NCBI RefSeq assembly: GCF_001650735.1
Contig: NZ_LXVY01000004.1
Span: 267,537-331,536, forward strand
Direction of reading: 5' to 3'
Source of the DNA: Sphingomonas sp. TDK1
Lineage (GTDB): Bacteria > Pseudomonadota > Alphaproteobacteria > Sphingomonadales > Sphingomonadaceae
DNA length: 64,000 nt
Shown here: in pieces, positions 45,484 through 56,581 of the stretch
Layout: every line of letters starts with the position of its first letter
Position numbering within the stretch: the stretch's first letter is position 1
Notes under the pieces: generated by a model
Seen by the model: only the letters and a program-made list of their open reading frames with translations
Told to the model about the DNA's origin: nothing
Databases searched by the model: none
Program-made: the position numbers and the translations under genes

Positions 45484-46068
45484 TCAGCCGATCGCGCCGC
45501 GCCGCTCGACGAAATGGCGACGGCAGAGCGCGACATAGCGATCATTGCCGCCGATCTCGCGCTGCTCGCCCTCGCGCACGGCCCTGCCCTCGGCGTCGAC
45601 GCGCAGGTTCATCGTCGCCTTGCGCCCGCATTCGCAGACCGATTTGATCTCGACCAGCGAGTCCGCGATCGCCAGCAGCGCCGCCGCGCCCTCGAACAGC
45701 ACGCCGCGAAAATCGGTGCGCAGCCCGTAGCAGAGCACGGGAATCTCGTCCTCGTCGCACACGGCGGCAAGCTGGCGCACCTGCGCGGCAGAGAGGAACT
45801 GCGCCTCGTCGACCAGCACGCAGGCGAGCGGCGATGCGAAATGCGCGTCCTGGACGACGGTGCGCAGATCGGTGGTGCCGTCGAAGGGAATGGCTTCGGC
45901 ATGGATGCCGAGCCGCGAGTCGATCACCCCGTGCCCGCCGCGATCGTGCACGCCGGCGGTGAACAGCAGGGTCCGCATGCCGCGCTCGCGATAGTTGAAA
46001 TCGGCCTGCAGCAACGTGGTCGATTTGCCCGCATTCATCGAGGCATAGTAGAAATAGAGCTTGGCCAT
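45484..46068 (-). CDS. tdk: Thymidine kinase (type II)
   Basis: This enzyme phosphorylates thymidine in the salvage pathway. The 194-residue product has the P-loop MNAGKST after a short beta strand, the LVDEAQFL lid and catalytic Glu region, [10 protein letters not shown], and a zinc lasso with [12 protein letters not shown] and a later cysteine in ALCRRH. Length and motifs are normal. ATG 46068 begins the conserved [14 protein letters not shown]; a longer frame adds 13 residues of no known match. It stands alone within the broken rbfA-truB region. Confidence 0.96.
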   Translation of the reverse strand: MAKLYFYYASMNAGKSTTLLQADFNYRERGMRTLLFTAGVHDRGGHGVIDSRLGIHAEAIPFDGTTDLRTVVQDAHFASPLACVLVDEAQFLSAAQVRQLAAVCDEDEIPVLCYGLRTDFRGVLFEGAAALLAIADSLVEIKSVCECGRKATMNLRVDAEGRAVREGEQREIGGNDRYVALCRRHFVERRGAIG

Positions 46069-46141
46069 GCCGACCACCCTATGTCGGCTATCACGCCCCC
46101 GGTCCATCGGTTAGCATCGTTGAAACTGCCGGGGGGCGACG

Positions 46142-46627
46142 ATGCGTACGGGGCTTTGGATTCTGAATGTCATGGCGGTCTTCTGGTGCGTGGGGGCGCT
46201 ACATTTCTCGCGCCTGCCGCTGTGGTGGAGCGTGCCGGCGGTTGTAATCAGCGCGGCGATCCTGCTGGGGACGCGCCATGCGTCGGATGAGACCGACGAC
46301 GCCGATCGCTCGCATGTCGGCCGGCTGGTAGCGATCTGGAGCAGCGCCGAGGGGGTGGTGATTTTCCTGGCGGCGAATATCCTGATCAAACTGCACATGG
46401 CCGAACGGCTTCTGCCGACGATGGCAATCATCGTGGGGCTGCATTTCCTGCCGCTGGCGCGCGGGATACCGGCGCGAATCTATTATTGGTCGGGCGCGGC
46501 GTTGGTGCTGGTGGGCGCCATGGGCTGGCTGCTACCGCCCGACAACGCCCCACTGGCCACCGGTCTCCTAGCCGCCGCGACCTTGTGGGCCAGTGCGCTG
46601 GCCTCGGCGAAGCGCGGCAGGGCCTAG
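46142..46627 (+). CDS. Uncharacterised four- to five-helix membrane protein
   Basis: A 161-residue hydrophobic protein with about five predicted membrane helices and a short charged loop ([16 protein letters not shown]). Single-pass TLR-type or transporter motifs are absent and no family was recognised with confidence. It is on the strand opposite to its neighbours, and its stop overlaps the rbfA stop by four bases (46624-46627), so it converges on rbfA. It is one of the three genes that separate rbfA from truB. Confidence 0.75.
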   Translation: MRTGLWILNVMAVFWCVGALHFSRLPLWWSVPAVVISAAILLGTRHASDETDDADRSHVGRLVAIWSSAEGVVIFLAANILIKLHMAERLLPTMAIIVGLHFLPLARGIPARIYYWSGAALVLVGAMGWLLPPDNAPLATGLLAAATLWASALASAKRGRA

Positions 46628-47019
46628 GAGCTTTCGCCCAAGTCCTGCGCGACCTTGGGATCGCGGAGCAACTGGTCGATATGGCTGCCTTCGTCGAAGC
46701 TCTCGTCCGACAGGAATTTGAGCTTGGCCGCGTACTTCATCTTCACCCGGTGCGCGACTTCGCGCTGGAGGAAGGCGGTGTTGGTGCGCAGCGCCTTGAG
46801 CACCGCTTCCTCGTCCTTGCCGAGCAGCGGCTTCACGAACACCGTCGCATGGCGCAGATCGGGGGACATGCGCACTTCCGTTATCGAAACCATGTGCTTC
46901 GCCAGCACCTCGTCATGCACGTCGCCGCGCTGGAGGATTTCGCTGAGGATATGGCGCACCTGTTCGCCCACGCGCAGCACGCGGACGGAGCGGGTTTCAT
47001 CGGTGTCGTTCTGGCGCAT
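46624..47019 (-). CDS. rbfA: Ribosome-binding factor A
   Basis: RbfA binds the 30S subunit and helps mature the 5' end of 16S rRNA, and is important in the cold. The 131-residue protein shows the KH-type fold marks [35 protein letters not shown] and [26 protein letters not shown] (around residues 76-101). The ATG at 47019 has a weak ribosome site. It lies after infB as usual, but with a 340-base gap that holds a small gene and three inverted repeats. Confidence 0.95.
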   Translation of the reverse strand: MRQNDTDETRSVRVLRVGEQVRHILSEILQRGDVHDEVLAKHMVSITEVRMSPDLRHATVFVKPLLGKDEEAVLKALRTNTAFLQREVAHRVKMKYAAKLKFLSDESFDEGSHIDQLLRDPKVAQDLGESS

Positions 47020-47088
47020 CGTGTGATTCTGACCGGTTCTTGCTATCTGTTACGGACTGCAGTCAATTCTGTGCAATCGATCACTTCC

Positions 47089-47118
47089 TGAGCCCGGGTG
47101 TTCCAGCGCCCGGGCTCA
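47089..47118. repeat. Perfect 10-bp inverted repeat upstream of rbfA
   Basis: TGAGCCCGGG (47089-47098) and CCCGGGCTCA (47109-47118) form a 10-bp stem with a 10-base loop between the small gene and rbfA. There is no T run on either strand, so it is not a standard terminator; it could stabilise the mRNA 3' end or serve as an attenuator-like element. Confidence 0.7.
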
Positions 47119-47165
47119 AATCATATTAGGCTCCCGGCGTTGCAGCACCTGGAGCCCGCACGAGC

Positions 47166-47255
47166 TTACCTGCCGCTCAGCTCGATGCGCTTAATCGCTA
47201 GCCCAAACTGCGCGATGACCAGCATCGCGAAACCAGGAACTACTTCAATCGACAT
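47166..47255 (-). CDS. 29-residue membrane microprotein between infB and rbfA
   Basis: A 29-codon frame (MSIEVVPGFAMLVIAQFGLA, then IKRIELSGR) starts at 47255 and ends TAA at 47168-47166. A near-perfect Shine-Dalgarno, AAGGAGGTG, lies four bases before the ATG. Residues 5-21 are hydrophobic, enough for one short membrane helix, followed by a basic end. The frame is 53 percent GC with codons such as GTA, CTA, AGG and ATT, lower and rarer than its neighbours. No family was recognised. Its Shine-Dalgarno is buried in a hairpin (47259-47294). Confidence 0.6.
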   Translation of the reverse strand: MSIEVVPGFAMLVIAQFGLAIKRIELSGR

Positions 47256-47258
47256 ACG

Positions 47259-47294
47259 CACCTCCTTCCATCGACGTAGCGATGAAAGGAGGTG
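47259..47294 (-). promoter_or_regulatory. Shine-Dalgarno-sequestering hairpin of the microprotein gene
   Basis: CACCTCCTTTCATCG and CGATGGAAGGAGGTG (minus strand, 47294-47280 with 47273-47259) pair over 15 bases, with one G-U pair and a six-base loop. The right arm is the ribosome site of the 29-codon gene, so translation should need the stem to be opened by heat, a bound factor or a second RNA. Confidence 0.65.
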
Positions 47295-47326
47295 TACGCG
47301 TTCGCATCCGCCTGAGCGATCAACAG

Positions 47327-47354
47327 CCCTTGTAAAACGTGCGTTTTACAAGGG
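47327..47354. repeat. 28-base palindrome after infB
   Basis: CCCTTGTAAAACG, two bases, then CGTTTTACAAGGG: a perfect 13-bp inverted repeat beginning eight bases after the infB stop (47363). A T run is missing, so it is a poor terminator; the A/T-rich core and perfect symmetry also fit a dimeric regulator site. It could alternatively protect the infB mRNA 3' end. Confidence 0.75.
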
Positions 47355-47362
47355 CAGCCGCA

Positions 47363-50266
<2,904 letters not shown>

Positions 50267-50270
50267 GCGG

Positions 50271-50975
50271 CTACTCAAGTTCCTCGATAATGTTCGTCGT
50301 CAATGGCACGGCGGACGGCAAAGCCGATGCGCCTTGCGATTCGGAATCGCAAGACACGGGATCAGGTTCGGGTCCGATAAAGTGCAGCCAGCGATCGAGC
50401 GCTTCGCTCGTCCGCTGCGCCGCCCGGGCGTCGATAAGTCCGGCGTGTACCACATTTTCGCGGCCTAACGCCAAGGACAATATGGTGCGCGAGACCGGCA
50501 ATGTTAAGCCCTTGAGGGCAGAACCTTCCCGATCCGAGCCAACTCGCCACGCCTGGGCCAGCTTTCGGCTGCCGTCGTCGCGGGCGTCGGATGCGTGGAG
50601 CAGCAGATGGAGTCGGCCGCTGCGCGCGGCCTTTTCGATCCGCTCGGCACCGATCACCACATAGCCCGCCTTCGCCTCCAGCCCCAGCCGGTCGAGCGCG
50701 GCGCGCTGCAGCTGGGCGGCGATCCGGTCCTCCAGATCGTCGGGGATGCGAATCTCGCCGGTGCGAAAGCTGCGCGACAGCGCGCCCTTCAGTTTGCCCT
50801 TGTCGCGCGACGCCGTCAGCCCCGCCTTGTCGACGGAGATCCAGGCACCGCGTCCGGGGGCCTTGGCACGAATGTCGGGCAGCACTTCGCCTTCGGGCGA
50901 AAGCACGAGTCGGATCAGCCCTTCACGCGGCGATTCCTCGCGCGACAGGATGCAGGTGCGAACCGCGTCGGTCAT
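50271..50975 (-). CDS. RNA-binding protein of the YlxR/DUF448 (RnpM) family
   Basis: A 234-residue protein: the N-terminal 90 residues are the YlxR/DUF448 domain (RTCILSREESPREGLIRL, GRGAWISVDKAGL), and the middle resembles an L7Ae-like fold (AKAGYVVIGAERIEKAARSG and ARDDGSRKL). YlxR proteins bind RNA, and in Firmicutes RnpM regulates RNase P. This two-domain form is typical of alphaproteobacteria. GGGAGGGG precedes the ATG. It lies in the nusA-infB operon, the usual place. Confidence 0.9.
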   Translation of the reverse strand: MTDAVRTCILSREESPREGLIRLVLSPEGEVLPDIRAKAPGRGAWISVDKAGLTASRDKGKLKGALSRSFRTGEIRIPDDLEDRIAAQLQRAALDRLGLEAKAGYVVIGAERIEKAARSGRLHLLLHASDARDDGSRKLAQAWRVGSDREGSALKGLTLPVSRTILSLALGRENVVHAGLIDARAAQRTSEALDRWLHFIGPEPDPVSCDSESQGASALPSAVPLTTNIIEELE

Positions 50976-51032
50976 CGTCCCCTCCCGTTGCCGAGAGGGG
51001 GGAGGACCAGTGCCAATGTCAGTCGGCGCGTA

Positions 51033-52652
51033 TCATTGTTCGGAGTCCGCAATTGCGTCCTCCTCGCCTGCTTGCGCAGGTTCTTCATCGGCGAACCAAT
51101 GGGCGCGGGCCGCCATGATGATCTCGTTGCCCTGTTCGTCGCTCAGGCCATATTCCGCGAGGATGCCGCCCTTGGGCTCCTTGCGGGGGGTGTCGTCGCC
51201 GCGGCGACGCGGCTCGGCGCGCTTCTTCTCGACCAGTTCGTCGGTCGCCAGATCGGCGAGGTCGTCGAGCGTCTTGATGCCGGCCTTGCCGAGCGTGACC
51301 AGCATCGCTTCGGTCAGGTACGGCATGGTGGTCAGGTCGTCCTCGACGCCGAGCGCACGGCGCTCTTCGCGATTGGCTTCCTCGCGGCGCTCCAGCGCTT
51401 CCTGGGCGCGGTTCTGGAGTTCCTGCGCAAGATCTTCGTCGAAGCCCTCGATCGCCGCCAGTTCCTCGACCTCGACATAGGCGACTTCTTCCAGCGCGCC
51501 GAAACCTTCGGCGACCAGCAGCTGGGCCAGCGTCTCGTCGACGTCGAGCTCGTTCTGGAACATCTCCGAACGCTCGACGAATTCCTTCTGGCGCTTCTCG
51601 CTCGCATCCGCCTCGGTGAGGATGTCGATCGCCTTGCCGGTCAGCTGCGACGCCAGACGGACATTCTGGCCGCGACGGCCGATCGCCAGGCTCAGCTGAT
51701 CGTCGGGGACGACGACTTCGATGCGGTCCTCTTCCTCGTCGATCACGACGCGGCTGACATTCGCCGGCTGCAGCGCGTTGACGACGAAGGTGGCGGTGTC
51801 CGGCGACCAGGGGATGATGTCGATCTTCTCGCCCTGCATTTCCTGCACGACGGCCTGCACGCGGCTGCCCTTCATGCCGACGCAGGCGCCGACCGGGTCG
51901 ATCGAGCCGTCATGGCTGATCACGCCGATCTTGGCGCGGCTGCCCGGGTCGCGGGCGGCGGCCTTGATCTCGATGATGCCGTCGTAGATTTCGGGCACTT
52001 CCTGCGCGAACAGCTTCTTCATGAACTCGGGGTGCGCCCGGCTCAGGAATATCTGCGGACCACGGTTCTCGCGGCGGACGTTGAGCACCACCGAGCGGAC
52101 GCGATCGCCGACGCGAACCACTTCGCGCGGGATCTGCTGGTCGCGGCGGATCACGCCCTCGGCGCGGCCCAGGTCGACGACGACATGGCCGAACTCGACG
52201 CGCTTCACCACACCGGTGATGATCTCGTTCACCCGGTCCTTGAACTCGTCATACTGGCGCTCGCGCTCGGCGTCGCGGACCTTCTGGAAGATGATCTGCT
52301 TCGAGGCCTGCGCCTGGATGCGGCCGAACTCGATCGGGGGCAGCGGATCGACGATGAAGTCACCAACCTTCGCGCCCTTCTGGAGCTTCTCGGCGCCCTT
52401 CAGGTCGACCTGCTTGAAATAGTCGTCGACCTGCTCGACCACCTCGACGACGCGCCACAGGCGGAGGTCGCCCGAAACCGGGTCGAGCTTCGCGCGAATG
52501 TCGTTCTCGACGCCGTAGCGATTCTTCGCGGCGCGCTGGATCGCATCTTCCATCGCCTCGATGACGATGGCCTTGTCGATCAGCTTTTCCTTCGCGACCG
52601 AATCGGCGATCGCGAGCAGCTCGGCCTTGTTGGCAGAAATGGCGGTGGCCAT
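51033..52652 (-). CDS. nusA: Transcription termination/antitermination factor NusA
   Basis: NusA binds RNA polymerase and controls pausing, termination and antitermination. The 539-residue product has the N-terminal polymerase domain, an S1 domain (about 135-200), two KH domains (the second with AIGRRGQNVRLASQLTG) and a C-terminal acidic region with two helix-hairpin-helix parts (DETLAQLLVAEGF, TLGKAGIKTLDDLADLAT). The start is ATG 52652 with AGAAGGA upstream. It follows rimP by six bases. Confidence 0.97.
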   Translation of the reverse strand: MATAISANKAELLAIADSVAKEKLIDKAIVIEAMEDAIQRAAKNRYGVENDIRAKLDPVSGDLRLWRVVEVVEQVDDYFKQVDLKGAEKLQKGAKVGDFIVDPLPPIEFGRIQAQASKQIIFQKVRDAERERQYDEFKDRVNEIITGVVKRVEFGHVVVDLGRAEGVIRRDQQIPREVVRVGDRVRSVVLNVRRENRGPQIFLSRAHPEFMKKLFAQEVPEIYDGIIEIKAAARDPGSRAKIGVISHDGSIDPVGACVGMKGSRVQAVVQEMQGEKIDIIPWSPDTATFVVNALQPANVSRVVIDEEEDRIEVVVPDDQLSLAIGRRGQNVRLASQLTGKAIDILTEADASEKRQKEFVERSEMFQNELDVDETLAQLLVAEGFGALEEVAYVEVEELAAIEGFDEDLAQELQNRAQEALERREEANREERRALGVEDDLTTMPYLTEAMLVTLGKAGIKTLDDLADLATDELVEKKRAEPRRRGDDTPRKEPKGGILAEYGLSDEQGNEIIMAARAHWFADEEPAQAGEEDAIADSEQ

Positions 52653-52658
52653 CCGGGC

Positions 52659-53213
52659 TTATCCTTCTACTTCGATAATCTTGTCGGCGCCCTCGGCGGA
52701 GAGCGGCGCGGTGGCGGCGATCAGGCGATCGGTCATTGTCAGCTTGGCGTCTTCGATCGCTGCGAACGGCAACACATGCTGCGTCTCGCCCTGCGTCACG
52801 ATCGTGACGGTCGCGGCTTCCGCATCGATGCCGGCGAGATCACCCTTGAACTGCTTGCGCCCGTCGAGCTTCTCCGCGAGCGTGATGCGGGCCTCATGGC
52901 CCTTCCAGTCGGCGAAATCCTGCAACCGGGTGAGCGGCCGGTCGATGCCCGGCGAGCTGACCTCCAGCCGATAGGCATGGTCGATCGGATCGCGCCCCTC
53001 TGCCTCGAGCCGGTCCAGCAGGTCCGAGATGCGGCGCGACAGATCGGCGCAATCGTCGATCGTCAGCTGGCGCGTGTCCGGGCGCTCGGCCATGATCTGC
53101 AGCGTGGGATCGCTCTGGCCGCCGAACAGTTTCACGCGCACCAGGGCAAAGCCCAGTGCCTGCGCTTCGGTTTCGATCATCTTGGCCAGTTCGGCGAGAT
53201 TCGCCACACACAT
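52659..53213 (-). CDS. rimP: Ribosome maturation factor RimP
   Basis: RimP helps 30S subunit assembly. The 184-residue protein has the two-domain layout: an N-terminal alpha/beta domain with LGFALVRVKLFG, the central DCADLSRRISDLLD and YRLEVSSPGIDRPLTRLQDF, then an Sm-like C-terminal barrel. It is the first gene of rimP-nusA-rnpM-infB, so the promoter should lie in the 53214-53431 spacer shared with the sugar dehydrogenase gene. Confidence 0.96.
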   Translation of the reverse strand: MCVANLAELAKMIETEAQALGFALVRVKLFGGQSDPTLQIMAERPDTRQLTIDDCADLSRRISDLLDRLEAEGRDPIDHAYRLEVSSPGIDRPLTRLQDFADWKGHEARITLAEKLDGRKQFKGDLAGIDAEAATVTIVTQGETQHVLPFAAIEDAKLTMTDRLIAATAPLSAEGADKIIEVEG

Positions 53214-53370
53214 CTCCGGTTGAAATCAAGCAGCTTCGGCGCCGGAGCCTGGTGGCCCCGACCTCGATCATGTTTGACGATGTCCGAGAAAGCACCGGCG
53301 ATATACGCAATCCTTGTTACGGGAGCAAGGGGGCGCCTCGCTACTTGCATCTTTTCGCGGACGAAAGTCG

Positions 53371-53386
53371 TTGCAACACGTTGCAA
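53371..53386. promoter_or_regulatory. TTGCAA dyad, possible operator
   Basis: TTGCAA, four bases, TTGCAA: two copies of a six-base palindrome that together form a near 16-base dyad. It lies about 45 bases upstream of the sugar dehydrogenase start, in the spacer divergent to rimP. The pattern resembles LacI-family operator halves, but no regulator is nearby. Confidence 0.35.
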
Positions 53387-53431
53387 AACCGGCTGCGTTC
53401 GTGGCCGAACCATCGCCGGAGAGGATTTCCC

Positions 53432-54712
53432 ATGCCCCGCTCGCTGCTGCTGATACCGATCTTGTTCGCCGCTGCCTGTTCGTCGCCAGGCTCCAACGCC
53501 CAACAGCCGACCGGTGCGGCAGCCGCGCCGACACCGCTACCCGTGCCGAGCGGCACCCCCGCCCCGCTCCCCGCCGGCGCACCGTTCACGGCGATCCGCG
53601 TCGCCGATTTCGACTCGCCCTTCGCGCTCGCCTTTCTGCCCGACGGCGCCGCGCTGGTGACCGAGAAGGCCGGGCAATTGCAATATTGGGAGGTCAACCA
53701 GAAGGCGCAGGCGGTCACCGGCGTGCCCAAGGTCGCCGCGGGCGGCCAGGGCGGCCTGCTCGATGTCGCCGCCGCGCCGGACTTCGCCAGCAGCAACACG
53801 ATCTACTTCACCTATTCGGAGCCGCGCGCCAACGGCAGCGCACTGGCGCTCGCCCGCGCCAAGCTCACCCGCGGCAAGGCGATGGCGCCGCGACTCGATA
53901 ATGTGGAGGTGCTGTTCCGCGCGGGCGCGGATGGTGACGGCGGCCAGTTCGGCGCGGTGATCGCCTTCGCCCCCGACGGCAAGTCGCTGTTCCTCTCCTC
54001 GGGCGAGCGCCAGCGCTTCACCCCCGCGCAGGATCCGAACCAGGCGATCGGCAAGATCCTCCACCTTACGCTGGACGGCAAGCCCGCGTCGGACAATCCC
54101 GATGCCGACAAAGTCGGCGCCACCACCGTGCAGGTGATAGATCCGCCGGAAGACACCGAGGCCGCCAAGGCCGCCAAGGGCCGGCCTTTCGCCTTTGACG
54201 GTCCCAACCCCGCACCGGCCTCGACCTGGAGCAGCGGCCATCGCAATCCGTACGGCCTCGTCTTCGATGCATCCGGCAATCTGTGGGAGCACGAGATGGG
54301 CCCGCAGGGCGGCGACGAACTCAACCTGATCGTCAAGGGCCGCAACTATGGCTGGCCCAACGTCTCGTTCGGCGAGAACTACAACAACAAGCCGATCCCC
54401 AAGCCCAAGGCAGGCGACGGCTATGAGATGCCCAAGCTCTATTGGGTGCCGTCGATCTCGCCGTCCGGGCTGATCTACTATACCGGCAGCGAGTTCCCGC
54501 AGTGGAAGGGCTCGCTGCTGATGGGCGCGATGTCCGGCCAGGCGCTGATCCGCATCGCGCTCGACGGAACGAACGCCCGCAAGGCGGACCAGTGGGACAT
54601 GGGCATGCGAATCCGCGACGTGGCCCAGGGACCGGACGGCTCGCTCTGGCTGCTGCAGGACGGCGCCAAGGGCGACGGCGGCTGGCTGATGCGAGTCAGC
54701 CCGAAGAAGTAA
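53432..54712 (+). CDS. PQQ-dependent aldose sugar dehydrogenase-like lipoprotein
   Basis: A 426-residue exported protein, probably a lipoprotein (lipobox FAAAC near residue 14), with a low-complexity Pro/Ala stretch and then the six-bladed beta-propeller of soluble aldose sugar dehydrogenases (YliI/Asd type). Visible marks are FLPDGAALVTEKAGQL, GGQGGLLDVAAAPDF, WSSGHRNPYGLVFD and EMGPQGGDELN, with the His, Asn and Arg residues that hold PQQ and Ca2+. It would oxidise sugars in the periplasm. GGAGAGGA precedes the ATG. Confidence 0.9.
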   Translation: MPRSLLLIPILFAAACSSPGSNAQQPTGAAAAPTPLPVPSGTPAPLPAGAPFTAIRVADFDSPFALAFLPDGAALVTEKAGQLQYWEVNQKAQAVTGVPKVAAGGQGGLLDVAAAPDFASSNTIYFTYSEPRANGSALALARAKLTRGKAMAPRLDNVEVLFRAGADGDGGQFGAVIAFAPDGKSLFLSSGERQRFTPAQDPNQAIGKILHLTLDGKPASDNPDADKVGATTVQVIDPPEDTEAAKAAKGRPFAFDGPNPAPASTWSSGHRNPYGLVFDASGNLWEHEMGPQGGDELNLIVKGRNYGWPNVSFGENYNNKPIPKPKAGDGYEMPKLYWVPSISPSGLIYYTGSEFPQWKGSLLMGAMSGQALIRIALDGTNARKADQWDMGMRIRDVAQGPDGSLWLLQDGAKGDGGWLMRVSPKK

Positions 54713-54736
54713 GACGGCGCCCCCGCCATCGGCGCT

Positions 54737-54758
54737 CCCCTCCCGCCAGCGGGAGGGG
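54737..54758. terminator. 10-bp hairpin between convergent genes
   Basis: CCCCTCCCGC and GCGGGAGGGG pair with a two-base loop just after the sugar dehydrogenase and before the convergent thioesterase. T runs are weak on both sides, so it may work poorly as an intrinsic terminator. Confidence 0.45.
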
Positions 54759-54763
54759 CGTTC

Positions 54764-55144
54764 CTACCGGACAATCAGGAAATTCATCCGCGCCGCGGCG
54801 ATCGGCCGGTCCTCTTCGTCCTGCCACGCCACCGCGCTGACGTTCGCCACGCGATTGCCCAGCCGCGTCACCGTGCCCTTGGCCCGCGTTTCCTTCTCGC
54901 GGCCGCCGCGCATATAATCGACGGTGACGCTGACCGGCTTAACCTTCGCCCCGCCCTCGCCCTCCAGCGCCTGGAGCAGCGCACCGACCGCTGCCATTTC
55001 CAGCAGCCCGCCGATGGCACCGCCATGCAGAAACCCCGGTCGCCCGACCACGTCGCCGGAAAAAGGCAGGACCAGCACCGGCGCATCCGCGCCCGGCTCG
55101 ACGGTGAGCCCCAGCAGCTCGGCATAAGGCGGGAGCTTCACCAA
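54764..55144 (-). CDS. PaaI-family hot-dog thioesterase, first of a pair
   Basis: A 126-residue hot-dog fold protein with the PaaI/YdiI mark GFLHGGAIGGLLEMAA (active-site HGG, residues about 38-50) and the second-strand TVDYMRGG. It likely hydrolyses an acyl- or aryl-CoA; the substrate is not readable. The start overlaps the preceding gene by seven bases, and the neighbour encodes another hot-dog protein, so they may form a heteromer or be redundant. The pair is divergent from an enoyl-CoA hydratase. Confidence 0.87.
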   Translation of the reverse strand: MVKLPPYAELLGLTVEPGADAPVLVLPFSGDVVGRPGFLHGGAIGGLLEMAAVGALLQALEGEGGAKVKPVSVTVDYMRGGREKETRAKGTVTRLGNRVANVSAVAWQDEEDRPIAAARMNFLIVR

Positions 55145-55590
55145 TAGCCCTCCGCCGCCATGAAGGTGCCCGCGACATGCGCCACCGGATCGGCCGGATC
55201 GCCGTCATGCGCCTGCCCCCGCACGAAGGCGATCGAGCGGGTGAGCCGGTAGCATTCGCCGCGCCCGATGATCGTCTGCCCCGTCCGCGCCGGACGCAGA
55301 TAGTCGATCCGCAGGTCGAGCGTCGCATGCGGCAGGAACCTGCCCGCTTTCAGCCACACCGCGACGCTGCTCGCCATGTCCATCAGCGCAAGGATCGGGC
55401 CCGAGGCGAGCACGCCGGTTTCTTCCTGCCCCACCAGATCGGCGCGCCAGGGCAACTCCAACTCCGACCAGTCCTCGCCATGGTCGTGGTGCGCAATCCC
55501 CAGGCGGCTGCCATGGTTGGGAAAGCGGAGCGCAAAGAACATGCGCGGATCGAACCGGGGCGGCGCCGCGGGATCGCTGGGCTGGGACAT
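55138..55590 (-). CDS. PaaI-family hot-dog thioesterase-like protein, second of a pair
   Basis: A 150-residue hot-dog fold protein with a helix SGPILALMDMASSVAVWL in place of the usual HGG motif, and the strand HATLDLRIDYLRPAR. The nearest catalytic-type residue is D in LMDMAS, so it may use an Asp mechanism or be inactive. It overlaps the other thioesterase gene by seven bases. The ATG at 55590 fits the family, which often starts with a short flexible tail. Confidence 0.83.
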   Translation of the reverse strand: MSQPSDPAAPPRFDPRMFFALRFPNHGSRLGIAHHDHGEDWSELELPWRADLVGQEETGVLASGPILALMDMASSVAVWLKAGRFLPHATLDLRIDYLRPARTGQTIIGRGECYRLTRSIAFVRGQAHDGDPADPVAHVAGTFMAAEGYW

Positions 55591-55669
55591 ACCCACTTTT
55601 CTAGCGCCGCCATCTTGCCCGCGCAAATGCTTCGCCGCACAGTCGCCGGCAAGCGAGAGAGGATGCGAG

Positions 55670-56446
55670 ATGACCGAGCGCGTGACCTGGACCATCGAAG
55701 GCGGCGTGGCCGATGTACGGCTGGCGCGCCCCGACAAGATGAACGCGCTCGACCCGGCGATGATCGAAGGGCTGCTGGCCGCGATCGATACGCTCGGACA
55801 AACCAGGGGCCTGCGCGCGATCGTGCTTTCCGGCGAGGGCCGCGCCTTCTGCGCCGGGCTCGACATGGCGAGCATGGCCAATGTCGGTGGGAGTGTCGAC
55901 ATCGCCGCGCGCACCCACGGCCTCGCCAACAGCTTCCAGCAGGTGGCCTGGGGCTGGCGGACCCTGCCCGTACCGGTGATCGCCGCGGTGCACGGCGTCG
56001 CCTTCGGCGGCGGGCTCCAGATCGCGAGCGGCGCGGATGTCCGGATCGCCACACCCGATACGCGGCTCTCGGTGATGGAGCTGAAATGGGGCATCGTGCC
56101 CGACATGGCCGGCTTCGTGCTCTGGCGCGGCACCGTGCGCGACGACGTGCTGCGCGAGCTGACCTACACCGCCCGCGAGTTCGACGCGGCGGAGGCACAA
56201 GGCTTTGGCTTCGTCACCCGCCTCGCAGACGACCCCCATGCGGAAGCCATGGCCCTCGCCGGCGCCATCGCCGGTCGCAACCCGGACGCGATCCGCGCCG
56301 CCAAGCGGCTCGCCAATCATGAGGGCGATGCCGCCGCGGTGCTATCGGCGGAGAGCGTCGAGCAGGCAGCGCTGCTGCGCACACCCAATCAGATTGAGGC
56401 GGTGATGGCCAATATGCAGAAACGCGCACCCGAGTTCCGCGACTGA
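55670..56446 (+). CDS. Enoyl-CoA hydratase/isomerase (crotonase) family protein
   Basis: A 258-residue crotonase-fold protein. The oxyanion-hole strands are visible as GRAFCAGLDMASMA and HGVAFGGGLQIASGADVRIA (around residues 63-76 and 108-127). One catalytic glutamate is likely in VMELKWGIVPD; the other usual position is non-acidic, so the reaction may be isomerisation or another crotonase chemistry rather than hydration. It is divergent from the thioesterase pair, which suggests a small acyl-CoA pathway, though this is not proven. Confidence 0.88.
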   Translation: MTERVTWTIEGGVADVRLARPDKMNALDPAMIEGLLAAIDTLGQTRGLRAIVLSGEGRAFCAGLDMASMANVGGSVDIAARTHGLANSFQQVAWGWRTLPVPVIAAVHGVAFGGGLQIASGADVRIATPDTRLSVMELKWGIVPDMAGFVLWRGTVRDDVLRELTYTAREFDAAEAQGFGFVTRLADDPHAEAMALAGAIAGRNPDAIRAAKRLANHEGDAAAVLSAESVEQAALLRTPNQIEAVMANMQKRAPEFRD

Positions 56447-56581
56447 CGCCAGACGTACCCAAGACTCGAATCATCGTGCTGACAGGCTGCTGCCCGCCCG
56501 GTGCGGGACGGACGGGTTGCAGCCGCGCGCGACACCTGCGAAACGGCCGGCTGTTTTCAACCAGGCGGAGGGCGTGCGCCG

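Noticed and set aside
47280..47320. A plus-strand gene using the AAAGGAGGTG of the hairpin arm
   Set aside because: No start codon follows at a usable distance; a GTG frame there stops after seven codons.
50980..51015. A third copy of the palindromic repeat before the rnpM gene
   Set aside because: The C/G-rich runs look alike, but it lacks the paired units, and the G-rich arm is simply the ribosome site of the gene.
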